This document shows, piece by piece, positions 35,822 through 47,629 of a stretch of DNA of 64,000 nt. The notes beneath the pieces were generated by a model. That model did not search any database. It saw only the letters and a program-made list of their open reading frames with translations, and had not been told where the DNA came from. Where the stretch lies: positions 115,425,838 through 115,489,837 of the forward strand of contig NC_082687.1 of the NCBI RefSeq assembly GCF_949987515.2, in the 5' to 3' direction. A program made the translations under genes and the position numbers. The DNA is from Delphinus delphis (taxonomy: Eukaryota > Chordata > Mammalia > Artiodactyla > Delphinidae). The first letter of the stretch is position 1; every line of letters starts with the position of its first letter.

Positions 35822-36005
35822 ACAGAGGAAATCCCAGGTAAGGACACACAGCAAGAAGGCTGCTGTTTGTCTGCAAGCCAGGAAGAAAGGTCTCGCCAAG
35901 CACCAACACTGGGCACGTTGACCTTGGGCTTCTAGTCTCCAGAATTGTGAGGAAACAAATTTCTGTTGTTAATGCCACCCAGTCAATGGTCTGAATACAC
36001 CAACT
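35605..36005 (+). mobile_element. MLT1-type LTR (MaLR) with internal (TG)n
   Basis: 'gtcctcccaaaattcatagg', 'ttgaagtcttacccctcaat', 'gactggtgtccttataggaa', 'gaagaaaggtctcgccaagc', 'cttctagtctccagaattgt', 'gaggaaacaaatttctgttg' and 'gccacccagtc' follow MLT1 order. (TG)n lies at 35756-35820. The peptides across the TG run (CA-encoded His/Thr stretches on the other strand) are not genes. Confidence 0.85.
35756..35820 (+). repeat. (TG)n microsatellite inside an MLT1
   Basis: About 30 TG units with one 'gcg' interruption near the start. Bounded by 'gacataacagc' and 'tacacagaggaaatcc'. Confidence 0.95.
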
Positions 36006-36014
36006 AATAGACAA

Positions 36015-39000
36015 AGACTGTCAGTGGATCAAAAAACATGAGTCAACTATACATTGTCTATAAGAAACCTACTATAAATATAAAGCACATGTAGATTAAA
36101 AGTAAACAAATGGAGAAAAATATACCAAGCTAACACTAATTAAAAGAAAGTAGGACTAGCTGTATCAATTTCAGACAGAGCCGACTTCAAAGCAAGGAAA
36201 ATTAATCAGGAATAGTGATGGATATTACAAAATGACAAAGGGGACATTTCTTCCAGAAGACATAATAGTTCTTAATGAGCACACACCTAACAGAGTATCT
36301 AACTACATGAGGCAAAAACTGATAGAACTACAGGGAGAAATAGGCGAGTCCACTATCATAGTTGGAGACCTCAACACCCCTCTCTCAAAAATAGATCCAG
36401 CAGGCAAAGAATCAGAACATATTGAACTCAACAATACTAGTCAACTGCATACAATTGTTATCCATAGATTACTTCATCCAACAAAAGAATACTTCTCAAG
36501 CTCACGCATGCAGCATTTACCAAACAGACTACATTCTGGCTCATAAAACATAAAGAAATTTAAAATGGAAATCACACAATTTATCCTTTCAGACCAACAT
36601 GGAATTAAACTAGAAATCAATAATAAAGAAAACTGGAATCCCAAAATACATGAAGATTAAGCAACACAATTCTAAGTAACACATGAGTCAAAAGAGAAAT
36701 TTCAAAGGAAAGTTAAATATTTTGAAGTAATTGAAAATGAAAACACAACCTATCAAAATTTGTGGGATGCAGTTAAAGCAGTGCTTAGAGGGATTTATAG
36801 CATTGAATACATATAATAGAAAAGAAGAAAGACCTACAATCAATAATCTAAGCTTTCACCCAAGAAACTAGAAGAAGAGCAAGTTTTATACAATGTAAGT
36901 AGAAGGAAATAAATAAGAATTAGAGAAGAAATCAATGAAATAGGAAACAAGAAAATAGAGAAAATTACAAAATCATTGAAACCAAACACTTGTTCTTTGA
37001 AAAGACCAATAAAATCAAAAAACCCCAGCCAGACTAACTCCAAAAAAAAGAATTACCAATATCATAAATGAAACAGAACATTGCTGTAGATCCCGTGGAA
37101 ATTAAAAGGCTGCTACAGGAATGCTATAAAGAACTCTATACCTACAAACTTGATAACCTAGATGAAATGGCCAATTTCTTTAAAGACATAAAACTCCAGA
37201 ACTCGCATAGGAAAAAATAGGTAATCTTAATAGGCCTATATGTACCAATGAAATTGAATAATTAATAACCTTCCAAAACAGAAAATACCTGGCCCAGTTG
37301 AATCCATTGGTAAATTCTATGAAGCACTTGACAAAGTAATTTTACCAGTTCTCTACAATCTCTTTCAGATGTTAGAAGCAAAGGGATTACTTCCTAACTC
37401 ATTCTGTAAGGCCAGCATTACTCTAATACCAAAACTGGAAAAAGACATTAAGAAAGTAAAACTACAGAGCAATATCTTTCATGAACACAGACGCAAAACC
37501 CTCAAATTATCAAATTGAATCCAACAATGTACAAAATAAGTATACATTATGATGTGAGATTTATCCCAGGTATGCAAGGCTGATTCAAAATTTGAAAATT
37601 AAATTAATCCATCCTATCAACAGGCTAAAAAGAAGAAAAATCACATGAGTATATCATTAGACGTAGAAAAAGCATTTGACAAAACTCTAACGTTCATACA
37701 TGATAAAAACTCAGTAAACTAGGAATAGAGAAGAATGTTCTTGATGAAGAATATGTACCAAAACACAAAACAAAAAAACTACAGCTAACATTTTGGAATA
37801 GAGAAGAACATTCTTAACTTGATGAAGAATATCTACCAAAACAAACAAACAAACAAAAAACTACAGCTAACGTTTTAGTTGATGATGAGAAACTTGAAGT
37901 TTTCTCAGTAAGTTCAGACACAAGGCAAGGATGTCCTTTCTCAATACGCCTTTTTCAATACCTTAGTGAATTATTAGTAAGACAAAAAAGGGGTAAAATA
38001 AAAGGTATATAGATTGGGAAGGAAAACATAAAACTGCCTTTGTTCACAGGTGACTTGACTGTCTATGTAGAAAATTTGCATGAATCAACAAACTCCTGGA
38101 ACTAATAAGTGATTATAGCAAGATTGCAAGATACAAGGTTAATACATAAAAGCCAATTGCTTTCCTATATGCCAGCAATGAGCAAGTGGAATTTGAAATT
38201 AAAAACATGGTATTATTTATAATACCACCTCCCAGAATGAAATAGTTGAGTATAAATATAACAAAATATGTACAAAATCAACATGAGGAAAACTACAAAA
38301 CTCTGATGAGTGAAATCAAAGAACTAAATAAAGAGATATTCCATATTCATGGATAGAAAGCCTGAATATTGTCAAGATGTCTGGTCTTCCAAAATTGATC
38401 TATAGATTCAATGCAGTCCCATTCGAAATCCCAGCAAGTTATTTTCTAGATATCAAAAAACTGATTTTAAATTGTATAAGGAAACGCAAAAGACCCAGAA
38501 TAGCCAACACAATAATTAAGGGAAGGAAGACTGTTGGAGGTGACACTACCTGACTTGAAGATGATAAACAGTAATCATGACAGTGTGGTACTGGTGAAAG
38601 TACAGACTAAATAGAAAAATGGAACAGAATGGAGAGCTCAGTAATAAACTTCTATAAATTTAGTCAATTGATCTTTGATGAAGGAGCAAAAGCAAAACAA
38701 TGGCGCAAGACAGTGTTCAATGAAGGTTTCTGGAACAACCAGACGACATCCACGTACCAAGAATGAAGCTAGACACAGACATTACTCCCTTCAAAAAATT
38801 AACATAAACCACAGGCCCAAATATAAAAGTCAACCATAAATCTCCTAAAATAAAAACTAGGAGACAATCTAGGTATGGCAATAACATTTTAAACACAGCA
38901 TAAAAGGCAAAATTCATAAAAGAAATAATTGATAAGCTGGACTTCATTAAAAACTTCTGGGCCACAAAAGTCAACGGCAAGAGAATTAGAAGACATGACA

Positions 39001-39465
39001 CAAACTGGGGGGAATATTTGCAAAAGACACCTCAGATAAAGAACTGTTAATCAAAATTACATTCTGGAAAAGACAAAACTATAGAGATAGTAAAAAGATT
39101 GGCGATTGCCAGGGTTTGTGAGGGCTCTGAAAAGGAGAACAGAGGATTTTTAGGGTGGTGAAACTGACCTATATGATACCAGAGTGGTGGACACAGTTCA
39201 CGTTATACATTATGTCCAAACACATAGAATGTCAAACACCAAGAGTGAACCCTAGGAAAATATAGATTTGGGGTGATTACAATATGCCAATGTAGGTTCA
39301 ACTGTTCTAACAAACGTTCCGCGGTGAGGGGGAATGTTGACAATGAGGGAGGCTATCTATGCATGTTTGGGGATGGGTGCATATGGGAAAACTCTATCCC
39401 TTCTTCTCAATTTTGCTATGAACCTAAAGCTGATTTCAAAACAGAAAGTCGTAAAGAAATACACT
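36015..39465 (+). mobile_element. Long decayed L1M: ORF2 through 3' UTR
   Basis: Old LINE-1 with ORF2 starting inside the endonuclease ('agtcaactatacattgtcta'). The best frame, 36232-36546, has 'IIVGDLNTPLSKID', an endonuclease motif. The reverse transcriptase region follows, with 'gtagaaaaagcatttgac' near 37663 and 'acacaaggcaaggatgtcct' near 37918. A tandem duplication lies at 37722-37877. At about 39057 the text jumps from 'caaaagacacctcagataaa...' in ORF2 straight to the 3' UTR ('acattctggaaaagacaaaa'). The last several hundred bp of ORF2, kept in the copy at 1549-2916, are therefore deleted. Frameshifts are many. Confidence 0.85.
37722..37877 (+). repeat. Imperfect tandem duplication (~75-80 bp) in L1M
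   Basis: 'ggaatagagaagaa(tg/ca)ttctt' starts at 37722 and again at 37795. Both units go on through 'gatgaagaatat', 'taccaaaac' and 'ctacagctaac(a/g)tttt'. The second is longer because of 'aaac' repeats. Confidence 0.8.
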
Positions 39466-40389
39466 GACTTCGAGAAATGCTCCTTTTATTTCCTTTATTC
39501 TCTCTAGTTGAATGTATACATGTGACCACCCAATTCTTGACCCATAAAGGAAGGATATCTTACACCTGTATTAATTTGTTGCCTCTATTACCATTCAGAG
39601 GCAAAGGCTTTCATAGACTCATGGTTTTCTGTCCCTAAGAGGAGGAACTGTGCTAATTAAGTACATTTAAAATGGAAAAACATAATCCTATTTTGCCTCT
39701 GGCGTTGTTCAGCCTCTGTTTATTTACTGATGCTTGTTACAATTTATTAACCATGAATTATACCTGTGAGTAAATTAAACCTTCTTTCCTTTCTGCCATA
39801 CCTGTACTCACCCAATTTACCAGATATTAAAGTTGCATAAATTTACAAACCTGTCAATTGGTTTTCTGAGCATACAATTAAATTATGGAACAGTTTCCTG
39901 CAGTGCTAAATCCCAGATGGATTTAACAGCTTCTGTGAATTCAGTGCTGAGGCTTATTTTCAAGCCAGGAGCAAAATACCTAAATCATGTTCAGCACCGT
40001 GTACCTGTCTTCTGAATACTGTTTACAGTTATGTATATGTATTAGTTTTCCTTGATTTAAAGCAACATGCTTTTTATTCTCTTTCTCTCTCCTTTCTCCC
40101 TCTCTTACACATACCAATGACTATCAAAAGTCAACGTGGTACATCAAAAAGTGCCAGTTATAAAAATTATTAACTGTCCAACCTATATCCTTTTATCATT
40201 GTACCCTGAACTGTATCTTTTGCTCTCTTTGACTGTTTACAGATTCCTTTTTGCTATTGAAATGTTCTAAGGAATGTGTAACAATTTAATGTTTTTTAGT
40301 ACATATGGTTTAAAAAAAATTGACATGTTGCTAGGTACACACAACACCCTGAATTTCCTATTTAAACTAAAGACTTTCTTAAAACTTGC
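39466..40389. other. Single-copy DNA, no gene seen
   Basis: AT-rich, with no repeat family or convincing frame. The 60-codon frame at 39833 is not recognised. Confidence 0.5.
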
Positions 40390-40460
40390 AATATATATAT
40401 ATATACACATATATACACACACACACATATATATATATATATACACATACATATATATAT
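40390..40460 (+). repeat. Compound (AT)n/(AC)n microsatellite
   Basis: Alternating AT and AC tracts: 'atatatatatatatacac', 'acacacacacatatatat', 'atacacatacatatatat'. Alternating purine-pyrimidine over about 70 bp. Confidence 0.95.
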
Positions 40461-40469
40461 TTTTTTGTG

Positions 40470-40568
40470 CCTCTGCTTTCCTCCTGTAAAATGGAGGTTG
40501 TGAGCTGATTAAATGAGATGATATACGTGGAGTGCTTAGCGTAACACTTGGCACACAGTAAAGTTTGT
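40470..40568 (+). mobile_element. MIR SINE 3' part
   Basis: 'tgcctctgctttcctcctgt', 'aaaatggaggttgtgagctg', 'attaaatgagatgatatacg', 'gagtgcttagcgtaacactt' and 'ggcacacagtaaag' follow the MIR consensus order closely. Confidence 0.85.
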
Positions 40569-40571
40569 ACC

Positions 40572-40665
40572 TGACACCAAGGTTACAGAACTGTCGACTG
40601 GAAGAGCCATGAGTCAAACCTGGGTCTGACTCAAATCCGATGACGTTGGTAATGATAACTGATTT
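40572..40665 (-). mobile_element. Probable MIR fragment, reverse orientation
   Basis: 'ccaaggttacagaactg', 'gaagagccatgagtcaaacc' and 'tgggtctgactcaaatc' read as the reverse complement of the MIR 5' half (the tRNA-derived part and early core). It lies tail to tail with the forward MIR before it. Confidence 0.55.
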
Positions 40666-40669
40666 AACA

Positions 40670-41210
40670 ACTCAGTGCTATTATTCTCCAACCATTTCTC
40701 TATCTCCCGAGACTGGCTATGCATTCAGGATTAAAAAAAATATTTTTACTCTGCACCCTCCATTGCTCTTAGAGACAATGTTTACAATGCAGCATCAGGT
40801 ATTTATCTTACTTGGGAACAGAACATTAGGGACTTTGCCTGTGTTTCCTATCAATGATGTCCACTATGGCCCAGGTTTGCGCAATGCCGTATTCTTATTG
40901 GCAAATACAAAGGCTCTGTTGACAATTTTTATTCCTACATTGCTTATATGATTATGACTTGTGCTAAATTTCAAATCTCTCTCAAAAATATTTATGACAA
41001 TATGGTATCTCTGAGAAATCCAAGTGTGTTCTGTTCCATATTGTGTGGTGACATCTCAGGGACCATTAAATTACACTAAAATTGTGAAAGTAAGTTGTAA
41101 AAAGGCTGAAGATAATAAGTCATAAATTCAGTTAAATCATAATCACTATTTTAAATTTGATATGTAGACTCTTAAAAAAGCTTAGGAAGAACTCATCCAA
41201 ACAAGAAGTT
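40670..41210. other. Single-copy DNA, no gene seen
   Basis: Contains a 103-codon frame (40640-40951) with no recognised domain, splice context or start context. Confidence 0.5.
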
Positions 41211-41224
41211 GAAAAACATCTCCT

Positions 41225-41783
41225 ATGTTCATAGCTGCAATATTCACAATAGCCAAGACATGGAAACAACCTAAATGTCCATCGACAGATGAATGGATAA
41301 AGAGGATGTGATATATATGTGCAATGAAATATTATGCAGACATAAAAAAGAATAAAATAATTCCATTTCCAGCAACATGGATGGATCTAGAGTTTATCAT
41401 ACTAAGCAAAGTAAGTCAGAAAGACAAATACCATATAATATCACTTACATGTGGAATCTAAGTTATGACATGAACTTATCTACAACAAAGAAACAGACTC
41501 ACAGACAGAGAGAACAGACTTGTGGTTCCCAACGGGGAGAGGGGATGGGGCAGGGATGGACTGGGAGTTTGGGATTAGCAGATGCTAACTATTATACATA
41601 GAATAGCTAAACAACAAGGTCCTACTGTATAGCACAGGGAACTATATTCAATATCCTGGAATAAACCATAATGAAAAAGAATATAAAAAAGAATATATAT
41701 AAATGTATAACTGAATCACTTGCTGCACAGCAGAAATTAATACAACATTGTAAGTCAACTATACTTCAATAAAAATAAAATCA
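41225..41783 (+). mobile_element. 5'-truncated L1 (ORF2 end and 3' UTR) with clear target-site duplication
   Basis: About 560 bp of L1 3' end, from 'atgttcatagctgcaatatt' to 'aactatacttcaataaaaat' and a short A-rich tail. It is flanked by a perfect 14-bp duplication, 'gaaaaacatctcct', at 41211-41224 and 41784-41797. The 3' UTR has 'tagcacagggaactatattc' and is of the same older type as L1-A. Confidence 0.9.
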
Positions 41784-41797
41784 GAAAAACATCTCCT

Positions 41798-44771
41798 GTT
41801 ACATAAGCACATGGCATTTTTTTCTTTTACCAGTTCTGGGTTGAAAGTTCCTAACAGCTTCTTTATGTTGATATAAAAATATCAGTGAGAAAGACAGACT
41901 GACTTTGAAATAAAGTATATTTTAGATTTATAGCTTAATTAAGATGTTTTCTGCGAACTCTTCTTTGGCAGGAGTAGGCTATGGCAGTTTTTGACAGTAA
42001 CAGCAGTGTCAGACATTCACATCACGGCCCTGAGGTCCTGAATACGTCTATACAGTCTATTGTTTGTTTTTGACTAAAAGCATAGGAGAACATAAGAACT
42101 GCTAACATTATGACGGCTTCTTTCGCTACTAGGCTTTCAACTAGTAGACACACTAGATTCTTCCCTATTAAGTTAGTGAGGGTTGTGTCTCAAAGAAGGA
42201 AAGAGCATTTTTCTTTTCTTGTTTGGATCCTAGAATAAAGATTATTAGCTAAGACTGGGAGATTTTGACAGTTACTGGAGATAGTGGTTATCTATAAGGT
42301 TTATTAATGAAAGTGAAAAATTGTAGGATAATGACAGGATTTATAGTTGATATATATTTTTAATGTTTTTGAAAAGTATTTTTTTTTTTTTTTTACTATT
42401 TATTAAAGTGAGAAATTGGGTACTTATTCTTCAGAGCAGTGTCTTTGAACACCTATTTTTTCCTTAGATTTTTTTTTTTTTTTTTAGCTAGTACATCACA
42501 GTTGTTTCTATAGTATCCTTTCTGCTTAAAGTATCTACAAGTATTTTTATCATGTGTCTCCAGAATGAGGTCTTAAACTGTGAGACCATCAATTTATTCT
42601 GGGTCATAACATTTTGTTCGAGGGCATTTTCAAAATGTACACTAATGAGTTGGAGATCTGGCAGTGGGACTACTTTCCATTCTATTTCTTACTTTGATTT
42701 TGATGCTTCTATTAATAACTAATGTCATTCATAAAAGTGAGGGGAACATTGAACTTCCTTTAGGATCTCTTGCTGTATAAAGTGTTAACCTATTCCTGAA
42801 AACTCCAATGGGTTCATATTTTTTCTTTCCTCTCAGGACCAGAAAAATCTATTTTCGTAGTAAAGCCTTTGTAAATAACTCCCAAAGAGCTTGTCAACCA
42901 TTCATAGCTTTTCTAAACCTTTCTAGCTTTTCATGAAATTAGCTCTTTCTTAGGCCACCCTCAGGGTCTTCCTACATTGCTTTATTTTTCCGTAACTTGC
43001 CTCTCATAACATAGGAAATGATATAGATATGGAAGCTCTAGACTGTCTAATAAAATATTTAATATTATTCTAAATTCCTTTGAAATTGTCTTCCTTGCCT
43101 AAGTTCTGAATAATCTGACAATGTCTTTTAGCTCATAATGAGACTAGAGTTTAAAATTAAAATGTCTGTTCTTCAAACAGTTTAACATGAAGAAGCAACT
43201 GAACTTTGGGTTTTCTAAACTGAAAAGAAAAATGAGGCTGATCAGAAAGAAGGCAGAGGGTAATGGAAAATAGTAGGGTAAGAGCCATTAGGCTCAGGTT
43301 GTGGCTTGGAGGAAGCTAAAGTATAGTTTTAGATGTTTTGCATCTTCATGGGACTTGGCAAACAATCTTTGAAGGAAGCAATTCTGGAATCTAATTTTTT
43401 GAAAGCTTCTAATAAGCTTTTTTAAAAAAAATATATCTCCTTTCTTGTTCCAAGTTGTTTTCTAAATGAATATTTTTCCTATCAAATGTTTCCCCCAAAT
43501 CGTCACGGTAATTCTAAATCATCTTTGAACTGTTGCCATGAAGAGTAATACATAAAATAAAATTCTAGAGACAATATATGGAAAAGATGGAGGTCTAGCC
43601 TAGAGGAGGCAAAGTTTCAACTGAGTTAAAACCTTCACTCCAATAATGTGATTTAATTATTTAAAAAACAAAAAACTCAGATCACCACAGATGGGCAGAT
43701 GCCTAAGGGCAAATGCCAGTTTTGTCCTTTCTTAACTCTTCTGATTCACATTTATCACAATTTCTGACCTTGATGTTTCTTTCCTCCCTCCTACCCCCAT
43801 CCTAGCACCCAGTCATCAGAGACTGAATATATTGAAGATGGGCAATTCCTGATTCACAGAAGTTTTGCAGAGGAAATCTGGCTCTCACAGACAAAACAAG
43901 AAAGGAATAAAGTTCTCATTAGGTTTTGAAAGATGATTCAGGTAAATTTATTCCAACAAGTTACCACTGTGATGAGGCCTTCAGAATTTATCAGCTCTCA
44001 GGCTGGCTAAAGAGATAAGTTCAACAGATCTATTCTCACCATCCTCTAAGTTTTGTTATGAACTCACAACAATAAGTAAGGAGGATTGATAGCATAATGA
44101 ACAAATTTACTTCATTGTCAGAGTTGGACAGACTCCTGGGTACAAGGCTAGGTCAGCACAGAGAAATTGCCTGGTTCAAGTCAAGGGTCTTGAGTCTAGA
44201 GTGGGGAGAAGGTCATGACTGGATTTCACTGGGGCCTCCAGGTTTGCTGACAGCCATGTCCACAAAATGAGCACTGGAATAATATGTTGATCAGGCAAGC
44301 CAAAATGTATAGAACCTATAGGACTCCACTCTGACATTCTTCATAGTGCCTCAGAAGGGAGAGGACACAGAATGATATTTATAGGGTTTTATGATCTGGA
44401 CACAAATTGTTTTAGGCAGGTGTTTTTTTCCTTTTGTAAATACCACATTCTATTTTTTGAATTATTGAGGAAGTATTTCCTTATTTCCTACACATCTTAA
44501 GTTATGCCTCAAGCCTCATATAAATATGTATGTGTAATATTTTGACTTTGCATACCAATTTGCATATTGACCTAATTATGGGGTTGTTTTATTAATACCT
44601 GTACCTATGTAAATAAAACAGCAAAAAAATGGCATGAATAAACATGGATATTGTGTACTTGCATACATATAATCTCAAAGTTCTTTAAAATTCTCAAATA
44701 TGATGGCTTAGTAAAGATAGTAACAACCTAGAATAGTTTTAAGGTTGAAATTATAAAGATCAAGAAGATAG
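41798..44771. other. Single-copy DNA, no gene seen
   Basis: AT-rich, with T runs at about 42378-42396 and 42469-42486 that may be tails of lost reverse-oriented insertions. No exon-like frame is found. Confidence 0.5.
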
Positions 44772-44781
44772 CCCATTAAAT

Positions 44782-44984
44782 ATTTTTTTTTGCGGTATGT
44801 GGGCCTCTCACTGTTGCGGCCTCTCCCGTTGCAGAGCACAGGCTCCGGACGCGCAGGCTCAGTGGCCATGGCTCACGGGCCCAGCCGCTCCGCGGCATGT
44901 GGGATCCTCCCGGACCGGGGCACGAACCCGTGTCCCCTGCATCGGCAGGTGGACTCCCAACCACTGTGCCACCAGGGAAGCCCA
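44782..44984 (-). mobile_element. CHR SINE, reverse orientation
   Basis: Reads T tail, then 'gcggtatgtgggcctctcac...' to 'ccaccagggaagcccac', the reverse complement of the CHR SINE. Probable duplication: 'cccattaaat' 44772-44781 and 'ccctttaaat' 44985-44994 (9 of 10). Confidence 0.95.
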
Positions 44985-44994
44985 CCCTTTAAAT

Positions 44995-46945
44995 TCTGAA
45001 ACATTAAATTCAGAAGATATAACTTTGATGGTGTTGATTATAAAGCAGTGGAAATAACCAGATAACATTGTTTGCTATATAAAGTCAATTGCTCCATGTC
45101 AAACAGTGATGCACAGAACTACACAGAGTAATGCACAGAACTATGTAATATTATTCTGTAGAAAAATCATCCCTGTAGTACTTTTATACATTCAAATCTT
45201 CAGTGCAACATCAACAACTATACTATTCACCCTTATGCAGTATTTTAAACAAGGGAACTAGATAAAACATTTTCCATATCAGAATACTTTTCATATATTT
45301 TATTGAGAATTATCTTGTTTTTCTGAACTATACATGAAACTGTTGAACCAATGAAGAGCAGGTACAAGCTTCTAATGCAGCCATTTTTTTGTGTGCGATA
45401 GTTTAGCGATAATGAGGTATCTCCTGATGGCAAATACTGAATAATACTTTAAAAATCCATTAGCCCCATTAACCTGCTACTGTATTTGGTATAATGAATG
45501 ATGTTTATTTGCACGACATCTTTGCTCTTCTTGGGATCACACTCTCAAGAGACTGGGTAACCAAGCAGCCATAAGCCCAGATTCTAAGTAAATCAAAACT
45601 GTATATTTATCTACACCAAGGGAGCCTGAAAGAGAATGCTATTTCATAGAGTGAAGAATAAAAGAACAAAGGCACACAGTTTTGCATAAATGATGTAGTA
45701 AATGCACATCTCCTCTAAGATTCTGAGATAAAAGTGTGGAAGAAGGGAAAAGAGCTTTTCTAAAACATTGCTGAAGCAGGTAAACTTCATTGATCCTGGC
45801 ACTCACTTGGGTGCCCCAGGAGACAAAGTGTCTGGGATCCCCAGGATACTAACATTACTGCATGAGTCTCAATACAAAGTAGGAACTAAGGACTGGAGAC
45901 AGTGGAAAAAAGTACATAATATTCTGAGTAGTTTATGTGGCATGCTCAAGTGTCCCAGCTAGAGGCATGGGTTCCCTAGACATTGTCTGCCATTTCTCAA
46001 TCTCTGAACTGAACAACAATCTGGTATTTCTTTATTTGGTCAACATGGACCATCTCAGAAAAAGTGAAATACCAATAAAAGGAGAGTGGGAGAGGGAAAA
46101 TTGAGGCTTGTAGAGGAAATGAAAAGAGTAAGATATACATTTTTAAAACTATAAAACCTACTACACCTGTTGATTTTTCTACCAAGAAAATGAAATTATA
46201 GAGTGTAGTCACTAAAGGCAGAATAAAAAAATAGTTAACTCCCTATCCACTAATTTCCTTTCTGAGCCCCCCAAAACATGAGGTTTTATATGAATAACTT
46301 TAGCATTCTATAGAAATAGATATCCTGATAAGTTATGTATAAAAATTATTATTCATATTGAAATAAAATGGGATCTTTTTCTAGATATGAATATATATAG
46401 CTTCATATGGATTTCACATGTAGTATTATGTGGCAATTAGATTAATAATTACAAAATATGTAGGAATAATAGTAAATATATTATAGCTATAAAGAACCAT
46501 TAAAATATAAGTTTAAGAAAGTAATATTGACAATGTTTATTACAAATGTGAAGGGAAAGAATTTATGCATAGATAAAATATTCCTGATTTTATCAAGATA
46601 TAATTAGACATGCATTTGCCTGGCTAATAGGTACATAAACACAACTAGGATAAAGATGAATTTTATAATCAAAATGTACAATAAATATTGACTCAAATTA
46701 TATTGGTATATTTCAAGTAATAGATAATTTCATTTAGAAATCTACAGATTTTTTGGAGTTTTAGTACATTTCTGAAATATTTATAAATGTATTAATGTTT
46801 TATCAATATCAAGTTGAAAATTCTCATTGTTTCCTTCACAGTCAATTTAATTTTGTTTACATTATAGTACAATATATATGTTTAGTAGAGTCCCTAATAT
46901 GAATTAATTGCTCAGTGAAGTTGGCTACTATTAACGTCTATTATT
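44995..46945. other. Single-copy DNA, no gene seen
   Basis: No convincing repeat or coding frame. A small local duplication ('atgcacagaacta') is at 45109-45143. Confidence 0.5.
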
Positions 46946-46949
46946 ATTC

Positions 46950-47190
46950 ACATAGTCAATGAATGTTTACATGCCCACTACAGCTTTAGGTTGCAGCAAT
47001 GTGTAAACGACAAAAATTCTTATATTTATAAAGTTTATATTCTAATCAGAGGGCAAAAACATAACAGGTATGTGGCATGTTTAGAAGTGAGAAATGCTAT
47101 GGAGAAAACAAAAAATGAAGATGCAATTGTAAATAGTAGTCTGGGAAGGGTCACTGGGAGATATTTCAGTAAGGTTCTGATGAGGTAAGG
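46950..47190 (+). mobile_element. Ancient interspersed repeat, family not assigned
   Basis: 'aatgaatgtttacatgcc', 'tataaagtttatattctaatc', 'gaaatgctatggagaaaaca' and 'gatatttcagtaaggttctg' follow the order of an abundant old mammalian repeat in which a 'ggagcttacattctagt' block is followed by 'gtgctatggagaaaaata'. I cannot name the family with confidence. Confidence 0.45.
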
Positions 47191-47629
47191 GAAGCCACAG
47201 GGTATATGGTAGGATTATTAGTAAAAGACATTAAAGTTTAGGAACAAGTGCTGCTCACAAACCCCTGTGAAGTACAATAGTCACATATTCTCATTTTCTC
47301 AATTACACAAATTAAAAAAACTTTAGACTAATAGAATTTAAGTCTATTACAAATAACGTGTAGGTTTTGAAATCAAGCTCAAGAATCCAATTTTTTATTT
47401 ATTTTATTCTCCCAGGGCAAGGGAGTATGATAAAGATCTGAATAGAAATGCCTGGTAACTTTTTATCCCAGAACAAATCCACAAGAAATTATACAAAACA
47501 CAACATTATGATAAGCATTTTAGTACCTCACTTTTGCATTTGAGAATAGGATTGGTCATTACCAGATAGTGAAGGAAGGAGCCACTAAAGAAAAAAGAGC
47601 CTAAAGGAATAAAACAAAATGGATGCCTA
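47191..47629. other. Single-copy DNA, no gene seen
   Basis: AT-rich, nothing recognised. Confidence 0.5.

Noticed and set aside
35641..36014. Frames with His/Thr runs
   Set aside because: Translation of the (TG)n microsatellite within an MLT1 LTR.
40640..40951. 103-codon plus-strand frame
   Set aside because: Its start overlaps a decayed MIR and nothing supports coding.
44776..45068. Several 62-86 codon frames, repeated at 55586-55924, 62942-63277 and 63385-63766
   Set aside because: All are the CHR SINE translated in different frames. They look alike because the SINEs are alike.
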